Assembly (NCBI RefSeq): GCF_002869965.1
Contig: NZ_PEBS01000020.1
Span: 23,401-87,400 of the forward strand
DNA: 64,000 bases
Source: Janthinobacterium sp. ROICE36
GTDB lineage: Bacteria; Pseudomonadota; Gammaproteobacteria; Burkholderiales; Burkholderiaceae_D
Reading direction: 5' to 3'
A program made the position numbers and the translations under genes. The notes beneath the pieces are model-generated. The model had not been told where the DNA came from, did no database searches, and was given only the letters and a program-made list of their open reading frames with translations. Every line of letters starts with the position of its first letter. Position 1 is the first letter of the stretch. This document shows positions 9,318-18,768 of this stretch, in pieces.

Positions 9318-9440
9318 ATGCACAAGAAACTCTGCGCAGCCGCGCTGATGCTGGGCGTGGCCCTGATGCTGCTGCAACTGCGCGCGCATGCGGGCGATGA
9401 CGTGGTAAAGCTGGTCGGGCGCGTGTGCCTGCCGCACTGA
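9318..9440 (+). CDS. possible 40-residue exported peptide
   Basis: A short frame starts at ATG 9318, six bases after an AGGA, and encodes MHKKLCAAALMLGVALMLL followed by a short polar tail with one more cysteine (GRVCLPH). The basic start, hydrophobic core and AHA signal make a credible signal peptide, leaving about 15 mature residues. It lies between the divergent promoter side of the deacetylase-caspase gene and the 3' end of hmgA, transcribed toward hmgA. Nothing is recognised in it. Codon use fits the genome, but with 40 codons chance remains a real alternative. Confidence 0.35.
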   Translation: MHKKLCAAALMLGVALMLLQLRAHAGDDVVKLVGRVCLPH

Positions 9441-9469
9441 CCACCTGAGTAAGCCGAACCGTGTGCCTG

Positions 9470-10771
9470 TCACTGCTCCGGATCGAAATGCTTGCGCAAG
9501 CCTTGCCAGCACTCGAAATAGTCGTTTTGCAGCAGGCCGCCGTCCAGGGCAAACGGCGTGGGCTTGAGGATGGTGCGCGTCTCGAACATGAACGCCATGG
9601 TGTCGTCCACCTTCACTGGCGCGGACGTGTCGCTGTGCGACGCTTTCTCGAACGTCTGCGCATCGGGACCGTGGCCGGACATGCAGTTGTGCAGGCTGGC
9701 GCCGCCCGGCACGAAACCGGCCGCCTTGGCGTCGTATACGCCGTGGATCAGGCCCATGAATTCGCTGGCCACATTGCGGTGAAACCACGGCGGCCGGAAG
9801 GTGTGCTCGGCGGCCAGCCAGCGCGGCGGGAAGATGGCAAAGTCGATGGCGCCAAACAGCGGGTTTTCGCTGGGTGCTTGCAGCACGAGGAAGATCGACG
9901 GGTCGGGATGGTCGTAGCTGATCGACCCGATGGTGTTAAAACGGCGCAAATCATATTTGTATGGCGCGTAATTACCATGCCAGGCCACCACGTCCAGCGG
10001 CGAATGGTCGAGCGTCGTGCGCCACAAATGACCGCCGAACTTGGCCAGCAGTTCGCACTCGCCATCGATATCTTCATACGCCGCGTGTGGCGTCAAAAAA
10101 TCGCGGGCATGCGCCAGGCCGTTCGAGCCTATGGGTCCCATGTCCGGCAAACGGAAGGGCGTACCGAAATTTTCGCACACATAGCCGCGCGCCTTGCCGT
10201 CCGGCAGGGTCACGCGGAAGCGCACGCCGCGCGGGATGACGCCGATTTCCTGCGGTTCCAGCTCGACCAGGCCCAGTTCCGTGGCAATCGCCAGCCTGCC
10301 CTCTTGCGGCACGACCAGCAGCTCGCCATCGGCCGAGTAAAAGAAACGCTGCATGGCACGGTTGGCCACATACACGTGGATGGCGCAGCCGCTCATCGCT
10401 TCGGCGCTGCCATTGCCTGCCATCGTCTGCCAGCCGTCGATGAAGTCGACCGGCGTGCCGCTGTCGGGCAGCGGCAGCGGGTCCCAGCGCAGCTGGTTCG
10501 GCGGCGTGGGGGGCATGGCGTGAAAATCGCTGACGATGCGGGTATTTGTCAACAAGGTAAACGGCGGATGCTGGCTGGCGGGGCGGATGCGGTACAGCCA
10601 GGAACGCCGGTTCTGCGCGCGCGGCGCCGTGAAGGCCGTGCCCGACAATTGCTCCGCATACAGGCCCAGGGGCGCCTGTTGCGGCGAGTTTTGCCCGTGC
10701 GGCAAGGCGCCGGGCACGGCTTCCGTGGCAAATTCGTTGCCAAAGCCGCTTTGGTAGCCGGCGCCTATCAT
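9470..10771 (-). CDS. hmgA: homogentisate 1,2-dioxygenase
   Basis: This enzyme opens the ring of homogentisate to maleylacetoacetate with non-haem iron, the central step of tyrosine and phenylalanine breakdown. At 433 residues it has full family length. The iron ligands align with those of the human enzyme: H331 and E337 in [14 protein letters not shown] and H367 in HGPD; H288 in YDHPD fits the general base. The N terminus [13 protein letters not shown] is the family signature. ATG 10771 overlaps the stop of the DUF2783 gene as ATGA, so the two are co-translated. Fumarylacetoacetase, normally its partner, is not in the window. Loss of this enzyme would give a brown pyomelanin colour. Confidence 0.97.
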   Translation of the reverse strand: MIGAGYQSGFGNEFATEAVPGALPHGQNSPQQAPLGLYAEQLSGTAFTAPRAQNRRSWLYRIRPASQHPPFTLLTNTRIVSDFHAMPPTPPNQLRWDPLPLPDSGTPVDFIDGWQTMAGNGSAEAMSGCAIHVYVANRAMQRFFYSADGELLVVPQEGRLAIATELGLVELEPQEIGVIPRGVRFRVTLPDGKARGYVCENFGTPFRLPDMGPIGSNGLAHARDFLTPHAAYEDIDGECELLAKFGGHLWRTTLDHSPLDVVAWHGNYAPYKYDLRRFNTIGSISYDHPDPSIFLVLQAPSENPLFGAIDFAIFPPRWLAAEHTFRPPWFHRNVASEFMGLIHGVYDAKAAGFVPGGASLHNCMSGHGPDAQTFEKASHSDTSAPVKVDDTMAFMFETRTILKPTPFALDGGLLQNDYFECWQGLRKHFDPEQ

Positions 10772-10953
10772 GCGCTCACCGCCAGGTCGTCGGCAGCGTC
10801 GCGCAGCAAGCCCCGCACCACGCCGGCCTGGCCGATGGCGCCCATGGACAGCAAGGCAAAGCGGGCCAGGAACAGCGGCGCGCGCTGCCCGCCCAGGCTA
10901 CCCATGGTGTGGCACAGTTCGGTATATAAATTATCGAGTTCGATGTCGGTCAT
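10768..10953 (-). CDS. DUF2783-like small protein
   Basis: This 61-residue protein ([20 protein letters not shown], then [14 protein letters not shown]) matches the short helical DUF2783 pattern of a leading L-x-x-x-Y and a central FLA-x-x-ALLL. Such proteins sit between an FAD-dependent aromatic hydroxylase and homogentisate dioxygenase in beta- and alphaproteobacteria; their function is unknown. A near-perfect AAGGAGATAAC precedes ATG 10953. The 3' end overlaps hmgA by 4 bp and the 5' end overlaps the decayed frame upstream by 4 bp, so the small gene seems to have kept its place in an operon whose first gene has broken down. Confidence 0.7.
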   Translation of the reverse strand: MTDIELDNLYTELCHTMGSLGGQRAPLFLARFALLSMGAIGQAGVVRGLLRDAADDLAVSA

Positions 10954-11371
10954 GTTATCTCCTTGCTACTTTGATTGGGCGATGCCGGCCGCCACCAGCG
11001 ACCCAGCACGAGGTAAAACGTGGCGGGCCGGGCATCAAACAGCGAGCATAGCTGCACCGTGTGGTCCCAGGCGCACCCTTGCGCCCCGCTGCGGGCGATC
11101 GCCACGGTACTCAACGGCAAAATGTCGCGTAGCGCCAGATCAGTAATATACCCCGCTTGCTGCGCGCCGTCTTGCCGCAGCAGCGGACATTCCGGCAAGA
11201 CCGTGCCCGCCGTCGGCGCGCCGCTGCACGCTCGTCACCCGCGTTTGCCAGCGGCCGACAGCAGCCGACAGCAGCATGGGCCAGACGATATGCCAGCGGC
11301 GTTCCTGCAAGCGGTCCGAGCTGGGCGATGCCGAATTTCAGCACGGTGGGCGACAGCATTTCCGCCAGCAC
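10950..11371 (-). pseudogene. remnant of MhpA-like FAD-dependent monooxygenase
   Basis: The frame ending at 10950 overlaps the DUF2783 start as ATGA and reads VLPECPLLRQDGAQQAGYIT and later SLFDARPATFYLVLGRWW. The second stretch fits the C terminus of FAD_binding_3 aromatic hydroxylases (a Y/FDARPGT-x-YL-x-RPD pattern ending in RW), the usual gene before DUF2783 and hmgA. Upstream the frame meets a TGA near 11230, and open sequence continues in another frame to a TAG near 11385. No FAD-binding GxGxxG region is left. It is most likely a truncated, frameshifted remnant. The upstream piece (LKFGIAQLGPLAGTPLAYRL) is not recognised and may be unrelated. Confidence 0.45.
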
Positions 11372-11552
11372 CTGCTGTTGCAGCTAGACGGTGGCCGCGT
11401 CGAGGATGGGCGCAGTAGTGGCGAAAATGGCGGGGGTAGCCGCTTGGGCGATGGTCATGCATGTCACCATAAGGTGTCACTCTCCCCTTGTTGATTTTTT
11501 GGGTAAGAGTTGCCGGATGCTCCGGCTTGCAACACAGTATGCAGACGACTAC

Positions 11553-11589
11553 GCCGATGGCTGTTCCCATTTTGGGGACAGCCATCGGC
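11553..11589 (-). terminator. hairpin after the DUF1842-like gene
   Basis: A 16-bp stem (GCCGATGGCTGT on one arm, ACAGCCATCGGC on the other, with CCC/GGG pairing and one G-T pair inside) closes a short ATTT loop. It lies 22 bp past the stop of the minus-strand gene ending at 11611. There is no clear T tract, so it may be a weak or Rho-assisted terminator. Confidence 0.5.
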
Positions 11590-11610
11590 CAAAAGAACCA
11601 GGCAGCGGGC

Positions 11611-12008
11611 CTAGCCGCGTTTCTTGATGGGCACGTTGTCGATCTTCTGGTTGCCATAGCTGAAGGAGCCGTGGCCAGTCCAGTGGTTGTCGGTCACAAA
11701 GGTCGCTTCAAACTTGCCAGGTAGCTGCCGAAGGCCGGTGGCGGCACGGACACCACGTATTCGCCACTCAGGCTGAAGACGCGCGTGGCATTGCCCAGGC
11801 CCAGGCCGTGCACGGGGCCGCTGACGGGACGGATCACCACGCGGCCATGCGCCGGCGCAATCGACTGCGTGATCAGCGCTTCGCCGCTGACGCTGCCGTC
11901 GTCGGGATGGTAAAACAGGGCCAGATTCAGGATGGGCGCGCCGGGCAGGCCGAGATTGCCGGCGATCAGATAGACGTGTTCTACCGCATTCAGTTCAGAC
12001 GAGGACAC
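11611..12008 (-). pseudogene. DUF1842-like small protein, frameshift near its C terminus
   Basis: It starts at GTG 12008, six bases after AAGGAG. The first frame reads VEHVYLIAGNLGLPGAPILN, then LFYHPDDGSVSG and ITQSIAP, a pattern like DUF1842 beta-sandwich proteins (a conserved GNPG-x-P-x-L-x-LSL-x-V start and an ITQA-x-NPP motif). This frame stops at 11694, but one frame over the coding pattern continues as GKFEATFVTDNHWTGHGSFS to a TAG at 11611, just before the hairpin. A one-base loss near 11710-11722 explains both. Function of the family is unknown. A working shorter protein of 104 residues is possible. Confidence 0.55.
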
Positions 12009-12302
12009 AATGGACTCCTTCGGGGAATGATTCCTGAGCCATGAATAGGGAGATCGCGCGCGGCGACAGGCACTGGCTATCAGCCTTGCTGATGGCGGTT
12101 CAGCGCATCATCACTCTGCCGCCAGCATAGCCCCTATTTTCAAATCAATATGCTCACATTATTGCCTTGAATTTCAGCATTTTTATGCGCTGCCGGGATG
12201 CCGGGCGCGCTAGCATTTATGCAGCATGCGGGCTTAGACATAGCGCAAACAATTGACGCTGGCTGGCAATACCCGGGCGTTTATAGGCGCGCTGTTGCGC
12301 TG

Positions 12303-12528
12303 TTAATGGATTCCATCGCTGGCTTGCTGGTGCAGCACGATGGCGGACGCGATGACGCTCTGCTTGGCGTCGAGCGCATAGCAATGACGCGCGTCGCTGT
12401 CAGCGATACAGGATGGCGCCCGCCATAGCGTACACCTCTGCGTGGCCGATGGCGGCCACCAGGTCGAGGGCGCGCCCCAGCTCCAGCTGGCCTTCCGCCT
12501 GCCGCCGATCCACCTGCCAATAGCGCAT
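12303..12528 (-). pseudogene. short unknown gene with a frameshift, downstream of msrA
   Basis: ATG 12528 follows GGAGG by four bases and opens MRYWQVDRRQAEGQLELGRA, then LDLVAAIGHAEVYAMAG, ending at a TGA near 12401. One frame over, RHCYALDAKQSVIASAIVLH continues to TAA 12303. Both halves have the GC-rich third positions of real genes here, and the total of 226 bp is one more than a multiple of three, so a single indel near 12405 joins them into about 74 residues. The product is not recognised. It begins 25 bp after msrA on the same strand, so it may be its operon partner. Confidence 0.4.
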
Positions 12529-12553
12529 CCCGCCTCCGCTGCCCGCTGCCTGT

Positions 12554-13063
12554 TTACTGCGTACGTTGCGGCAAGACCCAGTCCGGCCGGATGTAGTGGC
12601 AAGTGTAGCCGTGCGGCAAGCGTTGCAGATAATCCTGGTGCTCCGCTTCCGCTTCCCAGAACGGGCCGGCCGGCGCCACTTCCGTCACCACCTTGCCGGG
12701 CCACAGGCCGCAGGCATCGACGTCGCGGATGGTGTCTTCGGCCACCCGTTTTTGCTCGTCGCTGGTATAAAAGATGGCCGAGCGGTAGCTCGTGCCGCGG
12801 TCGTTGCCCTGGCGGTCTTCCGTGCTGGGGTCGTGGATCTGGAAAAAGAATTCCAGGATCTTGCGGTAGCTGATGGTGGTCGGGTCGAAGATGATCTCGA
12901 TCGCTTCCGCATGCGTGCCATGGTTGCGATAGGTGGCGTTGGCCACGTCGCCACCGCTGTAACCGACGCGCGTGGCGATCACGCCCGGATAGCGGCGCAG
13001 CAAGTCTTGCACGCCCCAAAAGCAGCCGCCGGCCAGGATCGCGATTTCCTTGTTTTGTGTCAT
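12554..13063 (-). CDS. msrA: peptide-methionine (S)-S-oxide reductase
   Basis: MsrA reduces the S form of methionine sulfoxide in proteins, with electrons from thioredoxin. The catalytic cysteine lies in GGCFWG near the N terminus (residue 14 from the chosen start). The substrate-pocket residues follow in [10 protein letters not shown], the local form of the family's E-x-x-HQ-x-Y. Length (169 residues) matches the short bacterial form without an MsrB fusion. ATG 13063 is preferred over ATG 13072 because AAGGA ends right against the upstream ATG but lies nine bases from the second. A resolving cysteine is seen near the C terminus (GYTCHYI). Confidence 0.95.
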   Translation of the reverse strand: MTQNKEIAILAGGCFWGVQDLLRRYPGVIATRVGYSGGDVANATYRNHGTHAEAIEIIFDPTTISYRKILEFFFQIHDPSTEDRQGNDRGTSYRSAIFYTSDEQKRVAEDTIRDVDACGLWPGKVVTEVAPAGPFWEAEAEHQDYLQRLPHGYTCHYIRPDWVLPQRTQ

Positions 13064-13116
13064 GTTGTTCATTCCTTGATCTGAGAACCTTATCTTACCC
13101 TGTCGCGGCGTTTTCT

Positions 13117-14460
13117 TCAGCGGGCCAGCAAGCGTTTCAGCTGCGCCGCCTGGTAGGCGCCGATAGCGTCGTTGAACAGGCAGCGGATCAAGGGGTCGTC
13201 GACGATGTCGGCCTCTTCCAGTTCGGTCCGCGTGGCCGCGTCGAAAGGGCCATCATTGATGCGCATGTACATCGACGTCAGCGATTCACCGAGCGCCAGC
13301 GCCGCATGGCACTTCACCAGCGGCACTTCCGTCGTCCAGCCCGGCGCCTCGCCAGTGTCAGGCACCAGGTCGATCAAATCGCCATGCATGCGGTAATGCA
13401 GGATGGTGGCCGCGCCGTCATGGCCATACAGCGACAATCGCCACAGGCGCGGGGCCTGGAAGTAGCTGTCTTCGGACAGCTCCATGTCGCGGTAGCGCTC
13501 GAGCAAGCCATGCTGGCAAAAATCGAACACCAGCGCCGTGTCATCGGCATTCAAGGGCGCGAAACGGCGGGCGATGTCGGCCGTGGCGGGCGGCGGCGCG
13601 TCGGGGCGGTAGTCGAAATCGACGTCCTGCGGCCCCACGGGGATGACCCAGGGCAGCGGCGCGGCCGGCGTCAAGCTCTGCGCATCGAGCAGCACGGACG
13701 TCGACGGGTCGAGGCGGAAAATGTGCGCATCCGGCAGCGCGGCGCCGATCTCCTGCGCAAACTGGCGGTAGCTAATCGGGAACATCGCATGGTTATACCA
13801 GGACCAGTCTTCCTGCACGAACTGGCAAGAGCTGGGCACGATGTAACGGGGCGCCAGCGCGCGCAGCTGCGGCACCCAGTCGTCGGGAAGTTCGACTTGG
13901 CCAGGCAGCGCTTGCGACGGCGCGATGACGGCGATCTCGCGCATCGTCTGGAACGGCCACAAGACCATGTCCCAGGGCGCAAACGCAGCCAGCTGCGCCA
14001 GGGTCTCGGGGCCGATCCAGGAATCGACCACGTTCAACACGTTCAGGCCGGCGGCGCGCACCTGGAACAGCGAGTCGACATCGTCGTCCAGCGCCCGGCG
14101 CGGGATCACCTCGATGGCGCCCACCCGCACGGGCACGTCGACGTGCAGCCGCTCGACGGCGGCAAAACCCAGCGCGCGCAGCATGGCGAACAGTTCGTCG
14201 AAGACGCAGTACAGGTAGATGGGCGTGGCGCGGTCGAGCACATCGAGGCTGTCGAGCGAGCAGTGGTCATCGTGGAAGTGCGAGATGAAGACGGCATCCC
14301 AGCGCAGCCGGCGCACGGCATCGAGGTCGAAATGCGCGGACGGGAACGCGTGGCAATTGCGGCTGAACGGGTTTTCGACGATGGGGTCGAAGGCGATGGC
14401 CGTGCCTTCGCATTCGAAGACATAGCCGGCGTGCAGGATGCGGGAGATTTTCAGGGGCAT
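13117..14460 (-). CDS. MBL-fold (UlaG-like) metallohydrolase
   Basis: The protein begins [19 protein letters not shown] and has the metallo-beta-lactamase metal signature in SHFHDDHCS (H-x-H-x-D-H), preceded by the strand WDAVFI. Later [14 protein letters not shown] and a C-terminal region of about 150 residues without a known fold extend it to 447 residues, longer than a bare MBL domain. The N-terminal half resembles UlaG-type lactonase/phosphodiesterase folds; the substrate is not predictable. ATG 14460 is preferred over TTG 14487 because family homology begins there; neither has a strong ribosome site. It lies downstream of hemB, separated by a palindromic repeat. Confidence 0.8.
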   Translation of the reverse strand: MPLKISRILHAGYVFECEGTAIAFDPIVENPFSRNCHAFPSAHFDLDAVRRLRWDAVFISHFHDDHCSLDSLDVLDRATPIYLYCVFDELFAMLRALGFAAVERLHVDVPVRVGAIEVIPRRALDDDVDSLFQVRAAGLNVLNVVDSWIGPETLAQLAAFAPWDMVLWPFQTMREIAVIAPSQALPGQVELPDDWVPQLRALAPRYIVPSSCQFVQEDWSWYNHAMFPISYRQFAQEIGAALPDAHIFRLDPSTSVLLDAQSLTPAAPLPWVIPVGPQDVDFDYRPDAPPPATADIARRFAPLNADDTALVFDFCQHGLLERYRDMELSEDSYFQAPRLWRLSLYGHDGAATILHYRMHGDLIDLVPDTGEAPGWTTEVPLVKCHAALALGESLTSMYMRINDGPFDAATRTELEEADIVDDPLIRCLFNDAIGAYQAAQLKRLLAR

Positions 14461-14490
14461 GGATAAATAAATAAAACCCAACGGCAAATT

Positions 14491-14535
14491 CCGGGGTCAG
14501 ACGGGGACGCCGAGTTCCGGCAGGTCTGACCCCGG
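14491..14535. repeat. palindromic GGGGTCAGAC repeat, copy 1
   Basis: The arms CCGGGGTCAGAC (14491-14502) and GTCTGACCCCGG (14524-14535) form a 12-bp inverted repeat around a 21-bp spacer. The flank AACCCAACGGCAAATT on the left also recurs, inverted, at the copy near 35100. It lies 45 bp past the hemB stop on the transcribed side, so it could end or attenuate transcription. Similar dispersed palindromes are typical of REP-like elements. Confidence 0.8.
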
Positions 14536-14580
14536 CTCTTGCTTTCAGGGTGAAAATAAGCACCAACTTGACGGCAATGT

Positions 14581-15555
14581 TTAATACGGATTATTCAGCA
14601 CATCCATCGCGAAATACGTAAAGATCATGTCCGCGCCCGCGCGCTTGATGGCGCCCAGGGTTTCCTGCACCACGCGGCGCTCGTCGATGGCGCCCGCCTG
14701 CGCGGCGAACTTGATCATCGCGTACTCGCCGCTGACCTGGTAGGCGCCGATCGGCAGACGCGTCACTTCGCGCAGGTCGCGGATGATGTCCAGGTAGGCA
14801 CCGGCCGGTTTCACCATCAACGCGTCCGCGCCTTCGGCTTCGTCGATCAAGGACTCGCGGATCGCTTCGCGGCGGTTCATCGGGTCCATCTGGTAGGTCT
14901 TGCGGTCGCCCTTCAGGGTGCTGCCGGCCGCGTCGCGGAACGGGCCATACAGGCCCGAGGCAAACTTGGTGGAATACGCCATCACGGGCGTGTCATGGAA
15001 ACCGGCCGCGTCGAGCGCGCTGCGGATCGCCGCCACCTGGCCATCCATGGCGGCCGATGGCGCGATGATGTCGGCGCCCGCCTGGGCGACGATGACGGCC
15101 TGCTTGCCTAGGTTCAGCACCGTGCTGTCGTTATCGACAGTGTCGCCATGCAGGATGCCGCAATGGCCGTGGTCCGTGTACTCGCAGAAGCAGGTGTCGG
15201 ACATGACCACCATTTCCGGCACGGCGTCCTTGATGATGCGCGACATGCGCGCCACCAGGCCGTCCGGGTTCAGGGTGTCCGTGCCGTGGCTGTCTTTGTG
15301 GTGCGAAATGCCGAAGGTCATGACGGAGCGCAAACCGGCGCGCGCAAAGCGTTCGACTTCCTGCGCCAGCTTCGCTTCGGGAATGCGGCGCACGCCAGGC
15401 ATGGACGTGATGTCGATGAAATCGCTGGACCCTTCGTCGACGAAGATCGGCAGGACCAGGTCGCGCGGATTAATCTCGGTCTCGCGAAACAGCTCGCGCA
15501 GTTGCGGAGTCGCGCGCAGGCGGCGCATACGCGAAGTGGGGAATTGTGCTGGCAT
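14581..15555 (-). CDS. hemB: delta-aminolevulinic acid dehydratase (porphobilinogen synthase)
   Basis: HemB joins two molecules of 5-aminolevulinate to porphobilinogen, the second common step of haem synthesis, in the cytoplasm. The 324-residue protein carries both active-site lysines, K197 ([15 protein letters not shown]) and K249 ([10 protein letters not shown]), matching K194 and K246 of E. coli. The metal site has three cysteines (C122, C124, C132 in [13 protein letters not shown]), so it is the zinc type rather than the magnesium type with aspartates seen in pseudomonads. It is probably a single transcription unit or read into the MBL gene downstream. Confidence 0.97.
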   Translation of the reverse strand: MPAQFPTSRMRRLRATPQLRELFRETEINPRDLVLPIFVDEGSSDFIDITSMPGVRRIPEAKLAQEVERFARAGLRSVMTFGISHHKDSHGTDTLNPDGLVARMSRIIKDAVPEMVVMSDTCFCEYTDHGHCGILHGDTVDNDSTVLNLGKQAVIVAQAGADIIAPSAAMDGQVAAIRSALDAAGFHDTPVMAYSTKFASGLYGPFRDAAGSTLKGDRKTYQMDPMNRREAIRESLIDEAEGADALMVKPAGAYLDIIRDLREVTRLPIGAYQVSGEYAMIKFAAQAGAIDERRVVQETLGAIKRAGADMIFTYFAMDVLNNPY

Positions 15556-15667
15556 GGGGTGACTGGCTTCGGGTTGAGAACGCCGACAAGTATACGCCGA
15601 TCACGCCGCTTGCGCCGGGTCGCCCGGCAAAAAAGCCGCGCAGGTCAAAAAATGCCGCCTGCTGTTT

Positions 15668-16570
15668 TCATTGCGGCTGCAACAGGGAAGCCACTTGCCA
15701 GCGCATGTCCGCCGCCAGCTGAACCAGCATGGCGCCGCGGCGGCGAGCGTCGGCGCGTTTTTTCGACGCCACCTGTTCCAGGTCCGGCATCCGGCACGGA
15801 CCGCATGGCAGGCGGTAATTGCCATCGCTGGTGGGCAGTGCATGCAGTTCCTGCCACGCCTGGTCGTAGTCGCAGGAAATGTGGCGGCGCCGGCGCCAGT
15901 TCAGCGCGATGCGGTTGGCGTTGCTGACGAGGTCAAGATGGACGCAGCCGAACAAGTCGCCCAGGTCGCGCAAGGCGGCCACCATCAGGTTTTTTGGCCG
16001 GCAGCCGTGCAGCGCCCGCGTCGCCTCTTTCACCGCCTGCGCGCCGGCGGACGAGCGCAAACCCTGCAAGGCGCCCAGCTGGATGGCACTCCCGCCAGGC
16101 TGCGGCCGGAACAGGAAACTGGCCAGGTACAGCGAGATGCCGTCGCGCGTCAGGCGCAGGCACAGGTCCCCTTCGCGATGGCTGTCGTGGATGGCGGTCA
16201 GCTGCAAGCGGTAAGTGGCGCCATCCTTGCCCTCGATGGTGGCCAGCACCAGCGCGCGCCGGGCAGCGTATTCCACCAGCGGCCGCGCGCCTGCCTGCCA
16301 CAGGAAGCGGTAATGGCCACGCAGCAGCTCCACGCGCGCCGCGCAGCCGAAACCGCGGCTGGCGTAGGGTCGGTAGATTTTGTACAGCAGGCTGGGATGG
16401 GCTTGCGCCAGCGCCGCCAGGCCTGGCGTGCCGGCAATGAAGGCTTGCCAGCGCGCGCGCTGCACGGGAAAGACCAGCGCGCCCAGGGCGGCCTTGAGGA
16501 GGTGGCCATGCTGGCGCAGTGGCGCCTGTTGCAGCGCGGCGTTGTCGCCAATGGCGGTAAAAATATGCAT
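15668..16570 (-). CDS. VirK/YbjX family protein (DUF535)
   Basis: This 300-residue protein has the DUF535 pattern: LLYKIYRPYASRGFGCAARV, a histidine block (LLRGHYRFLW), LCLRLTRDGISLYLASF, and a C-terminal KNLMVAALRDLG-x-x-FGC segment followed by a basic patch (NWRRRRHISCDYDQAW). Relatives such as Shigella VirK and Salmonella YbjX are linked to outer-membrane protein release and stress or antimicrobial-peptide tolerance; the biochemical role is unknown. No signal peptide is visible, so a cytoplasmic place is likely. It is alone between hemB and a two-component pair, all on the same strand. Confidence 0.85.
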   Translation of the reverse strand: MHIFTAIGDNAALQQAPLRQHGHLLKAALGALVFPVQRARWQAFIAGTPGLAALAQAHPSLLYKIYRPYASRGFGCAARVELLRGHYRFLWQAGARPLVEYAARRALVLATIEGKDGATYRLQLTAIHDSHREGDLCLRLTRDGISLYLASFLFRPQPGGSAIQLGALQGLRSSAGAQAVKEATRALHGCRPKNLMVAALRDLGDLFGCVHLDLVSNANRIALNWRRRRHISCDYDQAWQELHALPTSDGNYRLPCGPCRMPDLEQVASKKRADARRRGAMLVQLAADMRWQVASLLQPQ

Positions 16571-16626
16571 GCGAACGGCTCTACGACGGGTCTGGATGAA
16601 GGGGACGCGGCGACGGCCGCAAACAG

Positions 16627-16668
16627 CCCGTCACAGGCGACTGCGCGTGCGCAGCCGCCTGTGACGGG
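16627..16668 (-). terminator. long double-stem hairpin after the sensor kinase
   Basis: CCCGTCACAGGCG pairs with CGCCTGTGACGGG over 13 bp. Inside it a second stem CTGCGC/GCGCAG closes on two bases, separated by one mismatch. It lies about 70 bp past the stop of the minus-strand histidine kinase and upstream of the DUF535 gene, so it may end the two-component transcript. There is no T tract directly after the stem. Confidence 0.55.
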
Positions 16669-16736
16669 TAGAGCGGATGATAGGGGGAGATGAAAACGAA
16701 GGGGGTTACAACTTGGTAATGTGCCGCTCGGCCACA

Positions 16737-18092
16737 CTAGCCCGGCAGCCGCAATCGCAGCCGCAAGCCCGGCGCCGCATCCTCGATCTCCAGGCTACCG
16801 CCATGCAGGGCCGCGATGGCCGCCACGATGGACAGACCCAGGCCATTGCCGGGCAGATGGCGGCTCTTGTCGAGCCGGTAAAAACGCTGCGTCAGCTTCG
16901 GCAATTCTTCCCTGGGCACGCCGGGGCCGTTGTCGCGCACGGCCAGCCAGCTGCCCAGCGCATCGCTGCCGGCCGACACTTCCACCGTGGCGCCCGGGCC
17001 CGCATACTTGATGGCGTTGTCGACCAGGCTGGCCAGCGCGCTGCCCAGCAGGTTGCGGTCGCCGCGCGCCGGCACGCTGTCGCCATACATCTGCACCAGC
17101 AGCACGCCCTGCTCGTCGGCCGTCGCTTCATACATTTCCACGATGTCGGCGCCGATCTGCTGCAGGTCGATGTCATCGAAATTCTCGGGACGCATGCCCG
17201 ATTCGGCCGCCGCGATCTGCAGCAGTTTGTCGAACACGCGCGTCAAGTCGTCGATGTCGTCGATGGCTGCCTGCGCCGCGCTCTCAAAACCCGCCACGCC
17301 CTGCTGCTGGCGCAAGGCGCCATCGAGCTTGTTGCGGATGCGCGCCAACGGCGTGCGCAAGTCGTGCGCAATGGCGTTCGACACGTGGCGCACGCCTTCC
17401 ATCAGGTGTTCGATGCGGTCGAGCATGCGGTTGATGTCGCGGCTCAGCAAGCCGAATTCATCCTCGCTGGCGACAGGGATGCGCCGGCTCAGGTCTCCCG
17501 CCTCGATTTCCCCCGCCGTGCGGCGGATTTTCCCGATGCGCGCCTCGAGCTGACGGCGGAACAGCCAGGCACCCGCCACCACCAGCAAGATGGCCACGCC
17601 GCCACCATACGCCAGCGAACGCAGCACCAGGCTGCGGATGGACTTGCCCTCTTCCATGTCGCGTCCGACGAACAGGCGCGCACCGCCCGCCAGGTCGCGG
17701 ATCAGCATGCGCGCGGGCACCCTGCGCCCTTCGCGCGTGACGTCGCGGTGCAGCAACCGGCCCACGGGGCTGCCCGCATCGGGCCAGGACGACAGATTAC
17801 CGGCCACGCGGCGGCCATCGGCGTCCACCAGCAAAAAAATCTCCGTGTCGCTGTCGGTGCGGTCGGTGAGCAGATGGGCGATTTCCGCCGTCATGCGGCT
17901 GCTGCCTCCTTGCTCGTACAGCACGGCAAGGCGCTCCGAGAGCAAAATCAGCTTGCGGTCCACGCTGCGGTCAAGCACGCCGATGGTGCCGAAATAGAAT
18001 ACGGCGCAGACGATGCTGATCGAGACGACCACCAGCACGCCATAGCCGAGCGCCAGGCGGGCCGCAATGGAACGGTGCCAGTTACGCACCAT
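16737..18092 (-). CDS. sensor histidine kinase
   Basis: The 451-residue inner-membrane kinase has TM1 at about 14-38, a periplasmic loop of 120 residues, TM2 at about 158-178, HAMP at 180-232 and a HisKA domain with phospho-accepting H243 in AIAHDLRTPLARIRNKL. The ATP-binding domain shows the N box (ALASLVDNAIKYAG), G1 (DNGPGVP) and G2 (GNGLGLSIV), all intact. It partners the OmpR-type regulator whose last 11 bp overlap its start. The signal is unknown; the loop has no recognised ligand fold. The pair resembles QseB/QseC- and CzcR/CzcS-like systems in general layout only. Confidence 0.92.
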   Translation of the reverse strand: MVRNWHRSIAARLALGYGVLVVVSISIVCAVFYFGTIGVLDRSVDRKLILLSERLAVLYEQGGSSRMTAEIAHLLTDRTDSDTEIFLLVDADGRRVAGNLSSWPDAGSPVGRLLHRDVTREGRRVPARMLIRDLAGGARLFVGRDMEEGKSIRSLVLRSLAYGGGVAILLVVAGAWLFRRQLEARIGKIRRTAGEIEAGDLSRRIPVASEDEFGLLSRDINRMLDRIEHLMEGVRHVSNAIAHDLRTPLARIRNKLDGALRQQQGVAGFESAAQAAIDDIDDLTRVFDKLLQIAAAESGMRPENFDDIDLQQIGADIVEMYEATADEQGVLLVQMYGDSVPARGDRNLLGSALASLVDNAIKYAGPGATVEVSAGSDALGSWLAVRDNGPGVPREELPKLTQRFYRLDKSRHLPGNGLGLSIVAAIAALHGGSLEIEDAAPGLRLRLRLPG

Positions 18093-18768
18093 CGAGCACG
18101 CCCAGGGTGTAGCCGACGCCGCGCACCGTGTGTATCAGTGGCGGCGAAAATTCCTTGTCCACCTTGGTGCGCAAGCGGCTCACCTGCACGTCGATGACGT
18201 TCGTCTGCGGGTCGAAATGGTAGTCCCACACGGCTTCGAGCAGCATGGCGCGCGTGACGGACTGGCCCTGGTGGCGCATCAGGTATTCCAGCAGGCGAAA
18301 TTCGCGCGGCTGCAGGGCGATTTGCCGATTGGCGCGGGTCACGCGCATGGTGCGCATGTCGAGCACCAGGTCGGCCACCTGCAGCTGCGTCGATTCGGGC
18401 ACGGGCGCGGCGCGCCGCAGCAGCGCCTCGATGCGCGCCAGCAGTTCGGCGATGGCGAACGGTTTCGACAGGTAATCGTCACCGCCGCTGCGCAGGCCGC
18501 GCACGCGCTCGTCGACGCTGGACAGGGCCGACAGCACCAGCACGGGCGTGTTGCGGCCCATGCCGCGCAGGCGTGCGACGATAGCCAGGCCGTCGATCTC
18601 GCCGGGCAGCAGGCGGTCGAGCACCAGCGCATCCCAGTCTTCGCCGCAGGCCAGGCGCATGCCGTCGATGCCATTGTCGCAGGCGGTGACGTCGTGGCCC
18701 ACTTCGCGCAGGCCGGCACAGATATAACGGGAAGTTTCGGCTTCGTCTTCAATGACCAGGCAGCGCAC
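18082..18768 (-). CDS. OmpR-family response regulator
   Basis: The 228-residue transcription factor has a receiver domain (1-118) with D8/E9, phospho-acceptor D51 in ALVLDRLLPGEIDG, and K102 in DDYLSKPF. A winged-helix domain (about 128-225) shows LQPREFRLLEYLMRHQGQ and a recognition region NVIDVQVSRLRTKVD. GTG 18768 is chosen because AAGGAA lies six bases upstream and the receiver fold begins at once; an upstream extension to 18891 has no domain support. It is followed by its kinase with an 11-bp overlap. Targets are unknown; the divergent DUF481 gene starting at 19025 is the nearest candidate. Confidence 0.93.
   Translation of the reverse strand: MRCLVIEDEAETSRYICAGLREVGHDVTACDNGIDGMRLACGEDWDALVLDRLLPGEIDGLAIVARLRGMGRNTPVLVLSALSSVDERVRGLRSGGDDYLSKPFAIAELLARIEALLRRAAPVPESTQLQVADLVLDMRTMRVTRANRQIALQPREFRLLEYLMRHQGQSVTRAMLLEAVWDYHFDPQTNVIDVQVSRLRTKVDKEFSPPLIHTVRGVGYTLGVLDGA

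Noticed and set aside
12303..13019. 238-residue minus-strand frame overlapping msrA
   Set aside because: It is out of phase with msrA, which has a clear active site. Only its last part, after the frameshift, contributes to the small msrA-linked pseudogene.
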